Shown: piece by piece, positions 1-12,065 of the stretch
How positions within the stretch are numbered: position 1 is the first letter of the stretch
How the letters are laid out: every line of letters starts with the position of its first letter
Assembly (NCBI GenBank): GCA_000697355.1
Contig: JNEN01000923.1
Coordinates: 62,001 to 126,000 of the forward strand
Origin: Syncephalastrum monosporum B8922
Lineage: Eukaryota; Mucoromycota; Mucoromycetes; Mucorales; Syncephalastraceae
Length of the DNA: 64,000 nt
Direction: 5' to 3'
Notes under the pieces: model-generated
The model's input: only the letters and a program-made list of their open reading frames with translations
The model's database searches: none
Told to the model about the DNA's origin: nothing
Made by a program: the position numbers and the translations under genes

Positions 1-124
1 ATAACGATCGTAAACTTTCTATGTTTCTATACTAAATTTTAGCAGCGTCGTTTAGCTGATCTCATTTACTTATGTGTTAGCTAAGCTACACTATGTGGAT
101 CTGACTGGATAACTGTACGGTGTC

Positions 125-634
125 TTATACCCAGGCGTAATTCGTGAAGGGACTGTTGTAGATAGCGCTGCTGGAAGCGGCGCTGCTGATCATGGCGCTG
201 CTCGAGAATGCGCTGCTGGGAGCGGCACTGCTAGAAATAGCGCTGGCAGAAGCAGCGCTGGCAGAAGCGGCATCGACATAAGCGGCACTGGCATACGCGG
301 CTCTCTGTTGAGCAGCAAGAAGCGCGGGGGCTTGCGTCGCATCGCATTCGACGTTTTCAGGGTAATCGCATACCAACTGCGACGGGTTGAACTGGAGACC
401 TGCAGGGCATTCTTGCGGGACAGGATTGTTGGTGTTCTCGCAAACAATGAACATTGTGCAGGAGCCAGGATGGGTCAGTATCTGGGGACCACCTGATGCC
501 GCGATATCGTTACAAAACCTAGCAGGCGTGTTGTTGGCATCGTCGCGCACAGTAGCAGGAGCAGCCTGGGTCACGGTCGCCAAAAGACCGAATGCGGTAG
601 CAGAAAGTGCGCAGAGTCGAAGGGAAAAAAGCAT
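125..634 (-). CDS. Secreted CBM14 (peritrophin-A) chitin-binding protein
   Basis: This 169-residue protein probably acts outside the cell by binding chitin. An N-terminal signal peptide (residues 1 to about 24, ending near TQAAP) is followed by one chitin-binding domain. Its six cysteines are spaced C-17-C-5-C-10-C-12-C-7-C, which fits the peritrophin-A/CBM14 pattern. The C-terminal third is a low-complexity Ala/Ser tail made of repeated SSA-like triplets. I chose the ATG at 634 because the open frame extends upstream into the TATA region, whereas 634 starts a clean signal peptide about 62 bp after a TATA box. In other fungi CBM14 occurs in Avr4-type effectors that shield wall chitin; whether this protein does so is inference. 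No intron is needed. Confidence 0.8.
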   Translation of the reverse strand: MLFSLRLCALSATAFGLLATVTQAAPATVRDDANNTPARFCNDIAASGGPQILTHPGSCTMFIVCENTNNPVPQECPAGLQFNPSQLVCDYPENVECDATQAPALLAAQQRAAYASAAYVDAASASAASASAISSSAAPSSAFSSSAMISSAASSSAIYNSPFTNYAWV

Positions 635-963
635 GGTTGATATAATAATGGCACGTAAAGAAGAAAGGAAGAGTACGTACGCAGAAGGGTTTGCTCTTAT
701 ATAGGTGATGGATTTGCAACAAGTTTTTGTGAGCCATGTCAATCCACTGGCATGTTTGTACGTAAATGCCAGGCGTCGTCACACTTTTAGGTGTACATAT
801 CTACAGCTTTCATTTTAATATCACAGCTTAATGCTTTCGTCATAGAAATGCATTTGAGTAATGGTGGCAGTATTCTATAGTGGACTGAAACTGAGTTTCT
901 GAACTGGAAACACATATCTCTTATTTCTGGAAAATTTATGGCTCTAAATGCATTGTGCTTCTA
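635..963. other. Intergenic: promoter of the CBM14 gene
   Basis: Apart from the TATA box near 700, this AT-rich stretch shows no coding potential or recognisable RNA. Confidence 0.5.
696..703 (-). promoter_or_regulatory. TATA box of the CBM14 gene
   Basis: The minus strand reads TATATAAG here, 62 bp before the chosen ATG, which suits a strongly expressed small secreted protein. Confidence 0.5.
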
Positions 964-997
964 CTAGAGGATAAAGAAGAACGCGTTGTCTGGTTCA

Positions 998-1557
998 TCA
1001 GGCCGATTTTTGCTCCTCCGTCGAGGCTGAGTGTTGACCACCGAGCGCGGCGAAGACGCCACGCAGATCGACGACGCTCGCACGCTTCTTGAGGACACGA
1101 CCATCGCGCACGCCATTGACGTCACCCTCGCGCTTCTTGAGTACACGACCATCACGCACACTGTTAACCTGACTGCGGCGCTTCTCGTTGCTCGGTTTGC
1201 TGTGGATATGGGCTTCGTCCTCAGCGTGTATACCGGGGATAACGAACTTTTGGTGAGAAGTATGGATACGCTGGTTGCCGCCGCCCTTGTTACCCTCACC
1301 AGGGTCGGGCTCGCTCCTACGCACCTTGTCGACACGTTCTTTGGCGCCGCCTTGGTGCTGGGCTCTGGCGCGTCCATGTGAGCTTGCACATGCAGACGAT
1401 GGGTTTCGTTGAGGATGCGGGCCTGCTGGGTTTCGACGGCCTTCTTCAGGTCGGTCTTTAGCTGCTGGCCTTGGACGGGTAAAGCAGGACGAGCGAGGAC
1501 TACTGCGATGAGCGCAAGACATATCACAGAAATGGGCTTGGCTTTTGAAAAGAGCAT
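998..1557 (-). CDS. Small secreted repeat protein with Kex2-like KKR sites; frame change inside
   Basis: The ATG at 1557 opens a good signal peptide (hydrophobic core about residues 8-20, cleavage near VQGQQ) and a charged stretch. The C-terminal half makes sense only in a different frame, ending with TGA at 998-1000. In that frame two copies of VN-S/G-VRDGRVLKKR lie in tandem. The two copies differ almost only at third codon positions, which supports this as the coding frame. The frames can be joined by a 50-nt candidate intron (1335..1286, weak GTGTCG donor, AACAAG acceptor), giving 169 residues, or by a one-base indel. KKR after each repeat suggests Kex2 processing into small peptides. The family is not recognised. 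Residues RR and KRR also occur just before the repeats. Confidence 0.5.
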
Positions 1558-1893
1558 GGCAAAGATAAGAGAGGAGAGGGAGGAGGATGGTATGAGGATG
1601 AAGAGGATGACTATCGAACGGTGGTCGAACATCCGCCTACTTTTATAAGAAACAGGCACATTCATAGTTCTTGCCGCGATGCGTGTAATGTTGTGAAGCC
1701 ACTATATTACAGTATTCTTTATCGTATTCGTAAGAGGACTATGTGGTATGCAATAAAAGAGTGGATAGGTGGATGAATGATAATGAAATTTTCTTTTCTT
1801 TTGAGGAAAAAATCTACATGCAACGTTTCTATTATACAGGAGTCTATTGGGGAGATGGGTAATACGAGAAAAGATCACGACAGACGCTTTTCT
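1558..1893. other. Intergenic between secreted protein gene and MSM1 3' end
   Basis: Contains the TATA box above and AT-rich sequence. Nothing else is recognisable. Confidence 0.5.
1641..1648 (-). promoter_or_regulatory. TATA box of the KKR-repeat secreted protein
   Basis: The minus strand reads TTATAAAA, about 85 bp upstream of the ATG at 1557. Confidence 0.45.
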
Positions 1894-4365
<2,472 letters not shown>

Positions 4366-4695
4366 GTCGTATGGGTGGTATGTAAAAAAAAAAAAAAAAA
4401 GGATAAAAAAAAAGTCAGTCAAGTCAGTCAGGTCAGATTCATTTCACTTTTCACAGTAGGCAGCTGCTGCTCTGCTGCTCGCTGCAGGACACACAAAAAA
4501 TAGAAAAAGAAGCTTCCTTATCCTCAAACGTTCTCTTTTTTTCTTTTATTTATTTTTCCTTCTTTTGACTTTACTTTACTTCTCTCTTCTTTTCGCTTCG
4601 TTACTTCCATTAACGTTTCATTACATACTTCACTTTGCTTTGCCCCATCATTCTACCTGTATACACACCCATTTGCTTGCAGTAATCAAGAAACG
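4366..4695. other. Divergent promoter region MSM1 / RasGEF-like gene
   Basis: Contains long A- and T-runs and CT-rich stretches typical of fungal promoters. No further gene is seen. Confidence 0.5.
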
Positions 4696-7380
4696 ATGGC
4701 CACGGCAGCAGGCGGTCTTCCTCTCGTGCCGCTCTCGCCGCTGACGAAAGCGAGCCTTCTTTTGGAGCATGCATTGGCCGAAGCCAAGGAGAAGCTTGCC
4801 GAAGCGAAACGCACCGACCCGCAGAAACCCGTCACCGCCCTTCGCCGTCTTTTGGAGGACACGCGCGTCGAGGCCAACCGGCTCGAGTCGATTGGACGTC
4901 AAATCCAGTCTGTGCAGAATGCGACTTGTTTCAAGTGGGACCCGGATCTCCTCGCGCGGCAGATTGCCTGCGTGAATGCGCAGCTCTTCAGTGCCGCGAC
5001 GCTGCAGAAGCACTGGCTCTGCCAGCTCGACCGCCGCCAGACCCGCCTGATCCATCTCGTCGACTTCCATCGGTACCTGACCCACAGCATCGCTCATCAG
5101 CTTATCTACTGGGCACACCTGCAGAACGACGCCGCCGCCGCCGCCCGCGTCCACCCCAGCGTGCATCCCAAGGACAATCTCATTGCCCATCTCGTGCGGG
5201 TCGCCTACCTGCAGGTGCACGCCTACCGCGACTTCTCCGGCTTTGCGGCCATCATGCGTGCCTTGATGCTGCCCGAGGTGCGCCGCCTGCGCAGGCTGTG
5301 GCAGTCGTGCTCGTCGCGCGTGCGGGACATGTTCCGCGACCTGGCCCAGATCATGTCGCCCGCGAACGACCACCAGGCCTACCACGACATGCTGTGGCGC
5401 AAGCTGCAGCTCTTCCACACCGCGTCGTCGTCCACCGCCGGCGCCATGGTCGCCATCCCGTGGGTCCAGCCGCACATGGCCGCCATCCGCTCGCTCGTCA
5501 CCGCCTACACCGCCGGCGAGAACGAGCCGCACGTCATGCTCGACGGCGGCAGCGAGATCGTCCTGTCCGCGCCGGGCGTGCGCAAACTGGCCATGGCCGT
5601 CGCCGTCCTCGACCTCTGCCAGCGCAACACCACCGCCGAGTCGGCCGACCTCCTCGAGGAGTTTGCGCAGGCCGCGCCAAAGTCGACCTCCAGCAAGCGA
5701 CTCTCCACTGTCACGAAGCCCATCCACTTTGACGGACTCCGCTCGCCTGTCATACCGACCCCGGATCTCAACAGCCTCGCTCCCGGCGACCGCGTCCTGC
5801 ACCACTGGCTCGTCTCGCGCGTCTACCTGACCAAGGAGCAGCTCATTGAAGAAAGCATCGAGGTCGAGCCGCTCGTGCCCGGCGAGCAGCTGAGCTGTGA
5901 CCGGGACGAGGAGCTCGAGGAGCAGCTCGAGCGCGACATGGCCGATGCCGACGCCGCCCTCACCTTGCTCAAATCCGCACCGCCGACCGCTGCCAACTCG
6001 CGCCGTGCCAGTATCACAGCTGAGGACGACGATGATGATGACGACGACGACGACGATAATGAGCAGCCAGGCCGTGATATCAAGATTAGTACGATCGATA
6101 TTGCTCCTTCGCCGGAAAAACGCGAGTTCCTGCCTGAGCCCACGCTGCCCGAGCCAGCCTCACCAGCACCGGCATCTTCACCAGCACCAGCATCCTCACC
6201 AGCACCGGCACCGGCACCAGCACCATCAGCACCGGCGCCGGTACAGTCACAGCCCACACCCTCAGAGCCCGCTGTGCCTGAGCCTGAGCCTGCCACAGCT
6301 GTGCCTGAATCTGGACCTCAAGCGGACCCGCAGAACGTGCAAGAGGAGCAACCCCAAGCAAAGAAGGAACAAGCGCAGTCCCAAGAGCAGCCGCAACAGG
6401 CACACAAAGATACCAAGACGGAGGCTGACACGCCAGCACCGGCACCCTCCCCCTCCCCCTCGCCCTCGCCCTCGCCTGCCTCTGCACTCACACCCGCAGC
6501 CGCAGCTCCAGAGCCGAAGTTCGAACCGAATGTAACCGAGCAAAATCTGCAGAAGGTATGGGCGGGCGAGACCAAAGCCACTGCCGAGAACAAGGACTTG
6601 CCGCCGAACGGCCAGGGCAAGAGCGTCGGCAGCCGATCGATGGCCACCAGCCATTCGAGCTCGACTCAGGAAAACTCGGCCATGAGCAAACAGACCAAAA
6701 AGTCACGCCTGTCACCGACCGCGCCCGAGTTCGTGCCCACCAAGGGCAGCAGCAGCCACAGCAGCAACCACAACCCCACCCATAAGCATCTCGTCACACC
6801 CCATCCCCGGGGCGACCTGCCGTCCTCGGTTGTGGTCTCGCCTGCATCGTCGGTGCAGGACGTGCGCGAGTTGGCACCCCTTCAGAACCAGCCGAAGCTT
6901 GTGAAACAGGACGAGGAAGAAGAGGAGGACCCGGAGGAGCAGTGGCACGGCTATCCCGGCATCACGCCCGGCATGGACAACCAGGGCGATGACGAGACGG
7001 TCGATTCAGAGGAGTGGAACGGCTACCCGAGCCCGCCCTCGCAGGCAAGCTCGAGCAAGAAGACGCCGCGACGGGCGTCGGCCCAATCGGACGTGTCGTC
7101 TGAGTGGAAGGGCTACCATGCGTACAAGATGGAGGAGACGTGGCAGATGGAGACCGAGCTCAAGGTGCAGGAGCACGACTGGCAAGGCTACACCCTCGAG
7201 ACCCTCAACGAGGACGAACTTGACTCGTCGACCATGATGGATGGCGAGTTTGAAAAGTCACGGCAGGCGCGTCGGCAAGGCGGCCAGGACGACCCGCTGG
7301 AGTCCTTCAAGCAGCGGCAGCTGCAGCAAGGTTTTGGTCGTCGCGTGTCCAGCAATTGGCAGCCAAAGTTCACCTCTTGA
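4696..7380 (+). CDS. RasGEF-domain-like protein with four C-terminal WxGY motifs
   Basis: An uninterrupted 894-residue reading frame. Residues of about 79-300 resemble the catalytic CDC25/RasGEF domain: FKWDP and LARQI near 79-90, a helical block around HLVDFHRYLTHSI, then RVAYLQVHAYRDFSGFAAIMRAL and LPEVRRL. These are family-like patterns, and the domain looks divergent. The second half is disordered, with a polyaspartate run, Pro/Ala/Ser-rich repeats, and Gln/Glu- and Ser-rich blocks. Near the end, W750-H-G-Y, W774-N-G-Y, W804-K-G-Y and W829-Q-G-Y recur at spacings of 24, 30 and 25 residues, mostly after acidic residues. The expected role is nucleotide exchange on a Ras-family GTPase. The coding sequence is much more GC-rich than its flanks. 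The ATG at 4696 is the first in frame. Confidence 0.65.
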   Translation: MATAAGGLPLVPLSPLTKASLLLEHALAEAKEKLAEAKRTDPQKPVTALRRLLEDTRVEANRLESIGRQIQSVQNATCFKWDPDLLARQIACVNAQLFSAATLQKHWLCQLDRRQTRLIHLVDFHRYLTHSIAHQLIYWAHLQNDAAAAARVHPSVHPKDNLIAHLVRVAYLQVHAYRDFSGFAAIMRALMLPEVRRLRRLWQSCSSRVRDMFRDLAQIMSPANDHQAYHDMLWRKLQLFHTASSSTAGAMVAIPWVQPHMAAIRSLVTAYTAGENEPHVMLDGGSEIVLSAPGVRKLAMAVAVLDLCQRNTTAESADLLEEFAQAAPKSTSSKRLSTVTKPIHFDGLRSPVIPTPDLNSLAPGDRVLHHWLVSRVYLTKEQLIEESIEVEPLVPGEQLSCDRDEELEEQLERDMADADAALTLLKSAPPTAANSRRASITAEDDDDDDDDDDDNEQPGRDIKISTIDIAPSPEKREFLPEPTLPEPASPAPASSPAPASSPAPAPAPAPSAPAPVQSQPTPSEPAVPEPEPATAVPESGPQADPQNVQEEQPQAKKEQAQSQEQPQQAHKDTKTEADTPAPAPSPSPSPSPSPASALTPAAAAPEPKFEPNVTEQNLQKVWAGETKATAENKDLPPNGQGKSVGSRSMATSHSSSTQENSAMSKQTKKSRLSPTAPEFVPTKGSSSHSSNHNPTHKHLVTPHPRGDLPSSVVVSPASSVQDVRELAPLQNQPKLVKQDEEEEEDPEEQWHGYPGITPGMDNQGDDETVDSEEWNGYPSPPSQASSSKKTPRRASAQSDVSSEWKGYHAYKMEETWQMETELKVQEHDWQGYTLETLNEDELDSSTMMDGEFEKSRQARRQGGQDDPLESFKQRQLQQGFGRRVSSNWQPKFTS

Positions 7381-7741
7381 AAGAGCTCCCCCTCCACACA
7401 TTCACGAACCTTTTCCCCCTCCAAGCATGATACCAAAGTCTTTTCTTCCTTCTTTTTTTTTTTTTACTTTATCCCAACCCCAGATAAACACACACTCAAC
7501 CTCTCTTTCTTTCTCTCTCTCTCACACACAGACCCTCTTATATCTAATGTTCCCCACTTGGTTACCCTTCCTTTCTTTTGAAAAAAAATTCCCAAATACA
7601 CATCTGTCACACGAACACCACCACAAACAAATAGGCAGTTGTGTTGCAAATAATGGATAGCATAGCATTCTAACGGGCAGTAATCATCATCACACGAACA
7701 ATAATACGGAGGAAGAGGCGGTAAACGGGGAATAATCTGTA
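7381..7741. other. Convergent 3' region
   Basis: T- and CT-rich sequence between two convergent stops. No gene is seen. Confidence 0.5.
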
Positions 7742-8431
7742 CTAGTCATCCATATATTTCATCATGCGAACGCGGTCTCGTGTCTCTTTCTTTGCACGCC
7801 GGGCGAGTTCTTTCCCGGAGGGTATCTGCTTCTGCTCTTTCCGTCTCTGCCGTGCATAACTCGACTCGGTGGCCTCCCAGGAATGCGTGACCCGCCGCTG
7901 GCCCGTGTCCTGATGGCCCAGCCCTAGCTTGTCATGCTTGAGGACCGTCCCGATCGGCTGCCGTCGGCCTGTGCCCTCGGCTCCCAAACCCTTTTCGTAC
8001 TCCCACCCTTGCGACTGCAGCATTTTGAACCCGACATTGTTCGCATTGAGCATAAGCGACGTCGTATGCTGCGACGCCTCGCCCGCGCTGACCATGTGGG
8101 CCGTGCCTCGCACGTGGCGGTCAAAGTCGGCGAGCGGGACGTCCATGTCGCAGGGCTCACAGCGCCGCGTTACCCGACGGGAAGCGGTGCTGGGCGACGT
8201 GGTGCTGGGCGGGGTATCTTTTTTGGGATCGCTGACGAGTTCTCGGTAGAGGGCAGCGATCGCATCGCCTGAGCTCTTCTTGGGTTCGGGCGCTGGGGCG
8301 GCGGGTGCGCTGGGCACAAACTGAACAGGAAGCGATAGCCGGGTCAGTCTTCCTGGGCTGGAGCTGTCGTCGTCATTGTATTCGGGCGGGCGATCATGGC
8401 GAGTCTCGTTTCGATCGTCGTCTGCGCTCAT
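7742..8431 (-). CDS. G-patch domain protein with an N-terminal C2H2-like finger (GPANK1-type)
   Basis: 229 residues from the ATG at 8431. A possible zinc finger (CEPCDMDVPLADFDRHVRGTAH, about residues 93-114) precedes a G-patch: NNVGFKMLQSQGWEYEKGLG, followed by QPIGTVLKHDKLGLG. The tail is highly basic (Lys/Arg-rich). G-patch proteins bind nucleic acid and activate DEAH helicases, so a nuclear RNA-processing role is likely. The layout resembles human GPANK1 without ankyrin repeats. The frame stays open to an ATG at 8551, but that extension crosses a CT-repeat tract and looks like 5' UTR. Confidence 0.75.
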   Translation of the reverse strand: MSADDDRNETRHDRPPEYNDDDSSSPGRLTRLSLPVQFVPSAPAAPAPEPKKSSGDAIAALYRELVSDPKKDTPPSTTSPSTASRRVTRRCEPCDMDVPLADFDRHVRGTAHMVSAGEASQHTTSLMLNANNVGFKMLQSQGWEYEKGLGAEGTGRRQPIGTVLKHDKLGLGHQDTGQRRVTHSWEATESSYARQRRKEQKQIPSGKELARRAKKETRDRVRMMKYMDD

Positions 8432-8935
8432 GAAGAAGCTGACATGGCCTTGCCACTTGGACAGACCTCCGCACTTTCTCTCTCTCTCTCTTTTTTTTTT
8501 CTCTGGGCAACTCAGTTGACCAATCATAGTTCGTCTTTTTGGAACGTCCATTGCTTGACTGCATGAGGTGCTATCCTTTATCTACGAATACTGTATATCT
8601 ATTGAATAGAAATTGAAACACCATACAGCCCGGGAATGTTGCGCACTGCCCAACACACTATTCTTGTGAAAGTATGACTCTTTTACGGCGTGTCATAATG
8701 CCATTATGGCATACGGCCAAAAAACCATACTGTCACTATGACACGTACTTGTGTTGAGCAGAAGTGTTGGCGCGATCAACGTAAACGGTCCACGGGAGGT
8801 TATGACTGTTTTTCTATTTAAATCTTAAATAGGTATGGTATCTCATATTACGGATAAAAACAGGTTGGATGTTGGTTGGATGGTGTACGTAGGGTGTGTT
8901 GTTGACAAAGGTATACAGGAAAAGTTATATTATCT
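8432..8935. other. Intergenic upstream of the G-patch gene
   Basis: Holds a CT microsatellite (about 8476-8502) and a short palindrome-like stretch around 8695-8712. No gene is seen. Confidence 0.5.
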
Positions 8936-11332
8936 TCAAAAGTCTTCGTCCTCGTCGTCGCTGTCCAACGCAGCTTCATCCTGCTGTGCTTCTGCCACAA
9001 TCTCCTTGCCGCCGAGGACCTGCCGGCGATCAGCAAACTGGGCCACAAACTTGCGACGCCGGTGCTCTTCCTTCTCCCACTCGCGTTCTTGGGAAACACC
9101 ACTGCCGTCGGGCATGCTAGCTCGGCGACCGGCGAGGAACCGGATCTCGTCGCCGCTGCCCGATGCATCGTCGCTTGTGCCTGCCATGGAGAGCCGCTTA
9201 TCCGCTGCAGCGCGTCCACCACTCGCCGCATGGTTGTTCGGCTTGGCACCGCTGCGTTTATTGTTGACAGCACGCCGCCCGATACGAATGGACGACTCGA
9301 TACGCAGCCGATGGGAGATCATGGAGATCTTGGGCCACGTGCGTTCCTCGCCGACCTTGATGGATTCGCGGACGCGTCGTTCAGTCGGGTTCGATACAAT
9401 GTAGAGCCAGTCTAAAAGACCCGTCTTGGGCAAGATCGTGACGGTGCCGTCAAACTTTTGCAGCCAGATCGAGCTCCAGTCCTGGTTGAGCAACTTGGGC
9501 ATCAGGTCGAGATCGCGCACGACCTTGAGCCACTTTGACAAGTCGAGTTTTAAAAACTGTTCGAGCGCGGATGCCAAAAAGCCGCCGCGCCAGCCCTTGC
9601 CCCAGCGATGCGTGACAGGGCGACCCGGGCTGCCTTGGTTGGCGTAGAAAAAGAGATGGATGTGTGGGTTGACTTGGCTGACGATGGTATAGTTGACGCC
9701 GAAATGGCTGTGCAGCGCATAAGACGGGATATCGGTGCGGAGACTACCGTCCTTGAATTTGTGTCCATAGTTATACGCAATCAAACGTTCCGAGCGGGGT
9801 GTCTTTTGGAGCAGTACGACTGGATTTTGGATCTAGAAACACGTCAATCGATTGTCACTTGAATTCGCGGAGGGTAACTTACACCTGGGATGGCGGCCGA
9901 GGCTAGGACGGCGCTCCAGACAACGCAGTTGGGCGCAGTGATATAGTTGAGAAGTTTGGGTGGTGAATGGGGATCGTTGGGGATGACGGAGACGTTAAAG
10001 ATGCGGCCGGTACGTTCGTAAGCCTCGCGGAACGTGAGCGAGCCACGCGTGAACCAGCAGGCCATCCTGCACCATTCTTCGCTGTCGAAAAAGGCGCCTG
10101 TCGTCACATAGCGCATGGTATGCGCCAAGATGGAATCGTGCACAAAATTGATCTTGCGCGCCAGTTCAGGCACGAGTAGGTCCCTGAGCTCATCGTCAGT
10201 GCGGGTGCAAACGAGCGCACCCATCAGAGCACCGGCGGATGTGCCTGTGATGATGGGAGGCAGCATTTTTTGGTCGAGGAGGGCGCGCACGACACCCAAA
10301 TGGTAATAGCCAAAGCCTGCACCGCCCGACAAACAAAAGGCCGACTTGCCATAGTTCTTGCTGTACAGTTTGAAGGCGAGACGCTTGTCTTCTTGTGAGA
10401 TACACGGGGTCTTGACAAGTGCGTCGATGGACGCTGTGACTGGAATTCCGATTTAAGACGCATGATGTAAGCACACAGAGAGGTTACAAAGGAAACCAAT
10501 CAACGACTTAATTTACCTTCATCGACATATTCGGTAATGAGGTTCTTTGTGCCGAGGTAGGTGTTGCTGTAGAGCTTAGCGTTCTCGATGCCGGCGAAAT
10601 TCGACTTGAGGCAGGCGTACAGCACATCCTTGAGGTTAGTCGCTGCCTCGGCGTCGTGCTGAGCGTCCTGCCGATAGGAACGCAGGTGGCGTATGACTTT
10701 CTGGATGAGGCGGTAATCGTAGTATCCATAGGCCGGCGACTCTTTCCACTTGTCCTTGCCCATGTAGGTATCGAGTGCTTCTGCTGCGCGGCACCACTCT
10801 TCGTAGGAAGACGCGGCGCGCAGACGCGAGCGGAGCCGGCGGCGCGTACCTCGCCAGCTCCAAAAGTTTTCCCAGGCACGCACGACCTGTCTGAGGCCGA
10901 TGTAGAGCAGCAGTTCAATGACGACGATGGTGCCGATGCCGATCTACGAATGCATGATATGAGTCTAAGTCTGTGTAACGTGTCATGGGTGAAGCAGGTA
11001 GGACGCACAATGAGAGGGTAGCGCAGGAGGGTATAAGCGAATCCTTTCGGGTTGCCGACGTCGACTGAGCCCTTCTTCTTCTTTTTGCGGGTGGCCATGG
11101 CGGACGGGATGATTTCGCTTGCTGCGGTGATATGCTCAGGCCCCGAGTCGAGCCCACTGCTGGAGGGATCCTGCGACAATGCACGGACGAAATCCGTGAC
11201 ATGGTCTGGATTCATAAAATCCTGGTCGAATTCACTCGTGAACCGGCGCTTTCGGCCTTTTTGTTGTGCATGCGGTACGGATGGTGTCGCTGTTCGTTTG
11301 GTATTTTCAGTGGATGAATCCGAACTTGTCAT
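8936..11332 (-). CDS. Patatin-type triacylglycerol lipase, TGL3/4/5 (SDP1) family
   Basis: Hydrolyses stored triacylglycerol at lipid droplets. Four exons (11332..11009, 10943..10517, 10439..9883, 9832..8936) give 734 residues. The order is: disordered basic N-terminus; a DUF3336-like helical block with the YEEWCRAAEALD signature; the patatin domain from about residue 285 with oxyanion loop GGAGFGYYHLG, nucleophile elbow GTSAG, and the aspartate of the dyad in KDGSL; then the family-typical NPHIHLF block and a C-terminal tail ending in acidic residues. A hydrophobic segment (IVVIELLLYIGL) begins exon 2 and may embed in the droplet surface. Length and architecture match yeast Tgl4/Tgl5 and plant SDP1; a single orthologue cannot be assigned by eye. 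Confidence 0.9.
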
Positions 11333-12065
11333 TGAAACAAAGAGGAGTTAATTCTGCTCTTCCCGCAACTTGACAACCTATGCAATTGCGATTTCAATCG
11401 CCGATTTCCCCTTGCCCCACTACCCCATGCATCACCCTGATTTCATTCGTTCCAACCATGTGAAATAAAAAGGCATTGTTCTTGAATAGGCATATGCTAT
11501 ATATGGCGGCACCTTTCTTAATGCTTCTCTTTCGGAAACACATGGATACACACAGCTTATTAAAGTGGCTCGATATGAATTACTGCGTCATGAAAAATAT
11601 AACCAGAAAGAGAGAAAAGATGTGACGACACCCGGGCTCAATAAGGAGGTTGTCCATGCGCTACGCCTTATTGGCGGATGTACCTAATAATAATAAAACA
11701 CTGCAGAACGAATGGATCCTACGTTAAAAGAACGTATGACGCCTCTTTACAAAAGACTAGAAACACGCAACACACTTCCTTGTCCTCGCTGTTTTGATAT
11801 CACCATACCGTCATCAGTTATATAACCACATGATGTTTGGATATTTCAGATGCACAAAAGGTTGGAAATATCTACTGGGGGTAGTATTTAGCAGCACAAA
11901 CAGTTGAAATACAAGGTAAGAAAAGAAGAAAAAAGGAGCTGTGAGTTAAAAAGAAAAGGAAGAAAGAGAGAACAAGGGGGAGGGGAATTTTGAGAGAAGA
12001 AGTGCCGGCCAAGATGGATAGATATATATGGTACAACTTTCTTGTGCCACTCATGCTCTCTTCTT
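11333..12065. other. Intergenic between TGL-type lipase promoter and PPP4R1 3' end
   Basis: AT-rich sequence with no coding or RNA signal noticed. Confidence 0.5.

Noticed and set aside
1304..1374. A 32-nt intron (GTGCAAG to CCCAG) joining the frames of the KKR-repeat gene
   Set aside because: It is too short compared with the 45-190 nt introns seen in this window; the 50-nt candidate or an indel is preferred.
1031..1381. Plus-strand ORF opposite the KKR-repeat protein
   Set aside because: The two repeat copies differ at third positions of a minus-strand frame, so the minus strand is coding.
8432..8551. N-terminal extension of the G-patch protein to an ATG at 8551
   Set aside because: It would translate a CT microsatellite into a Lys/Arg/Glu run; more likely 5' UTR.
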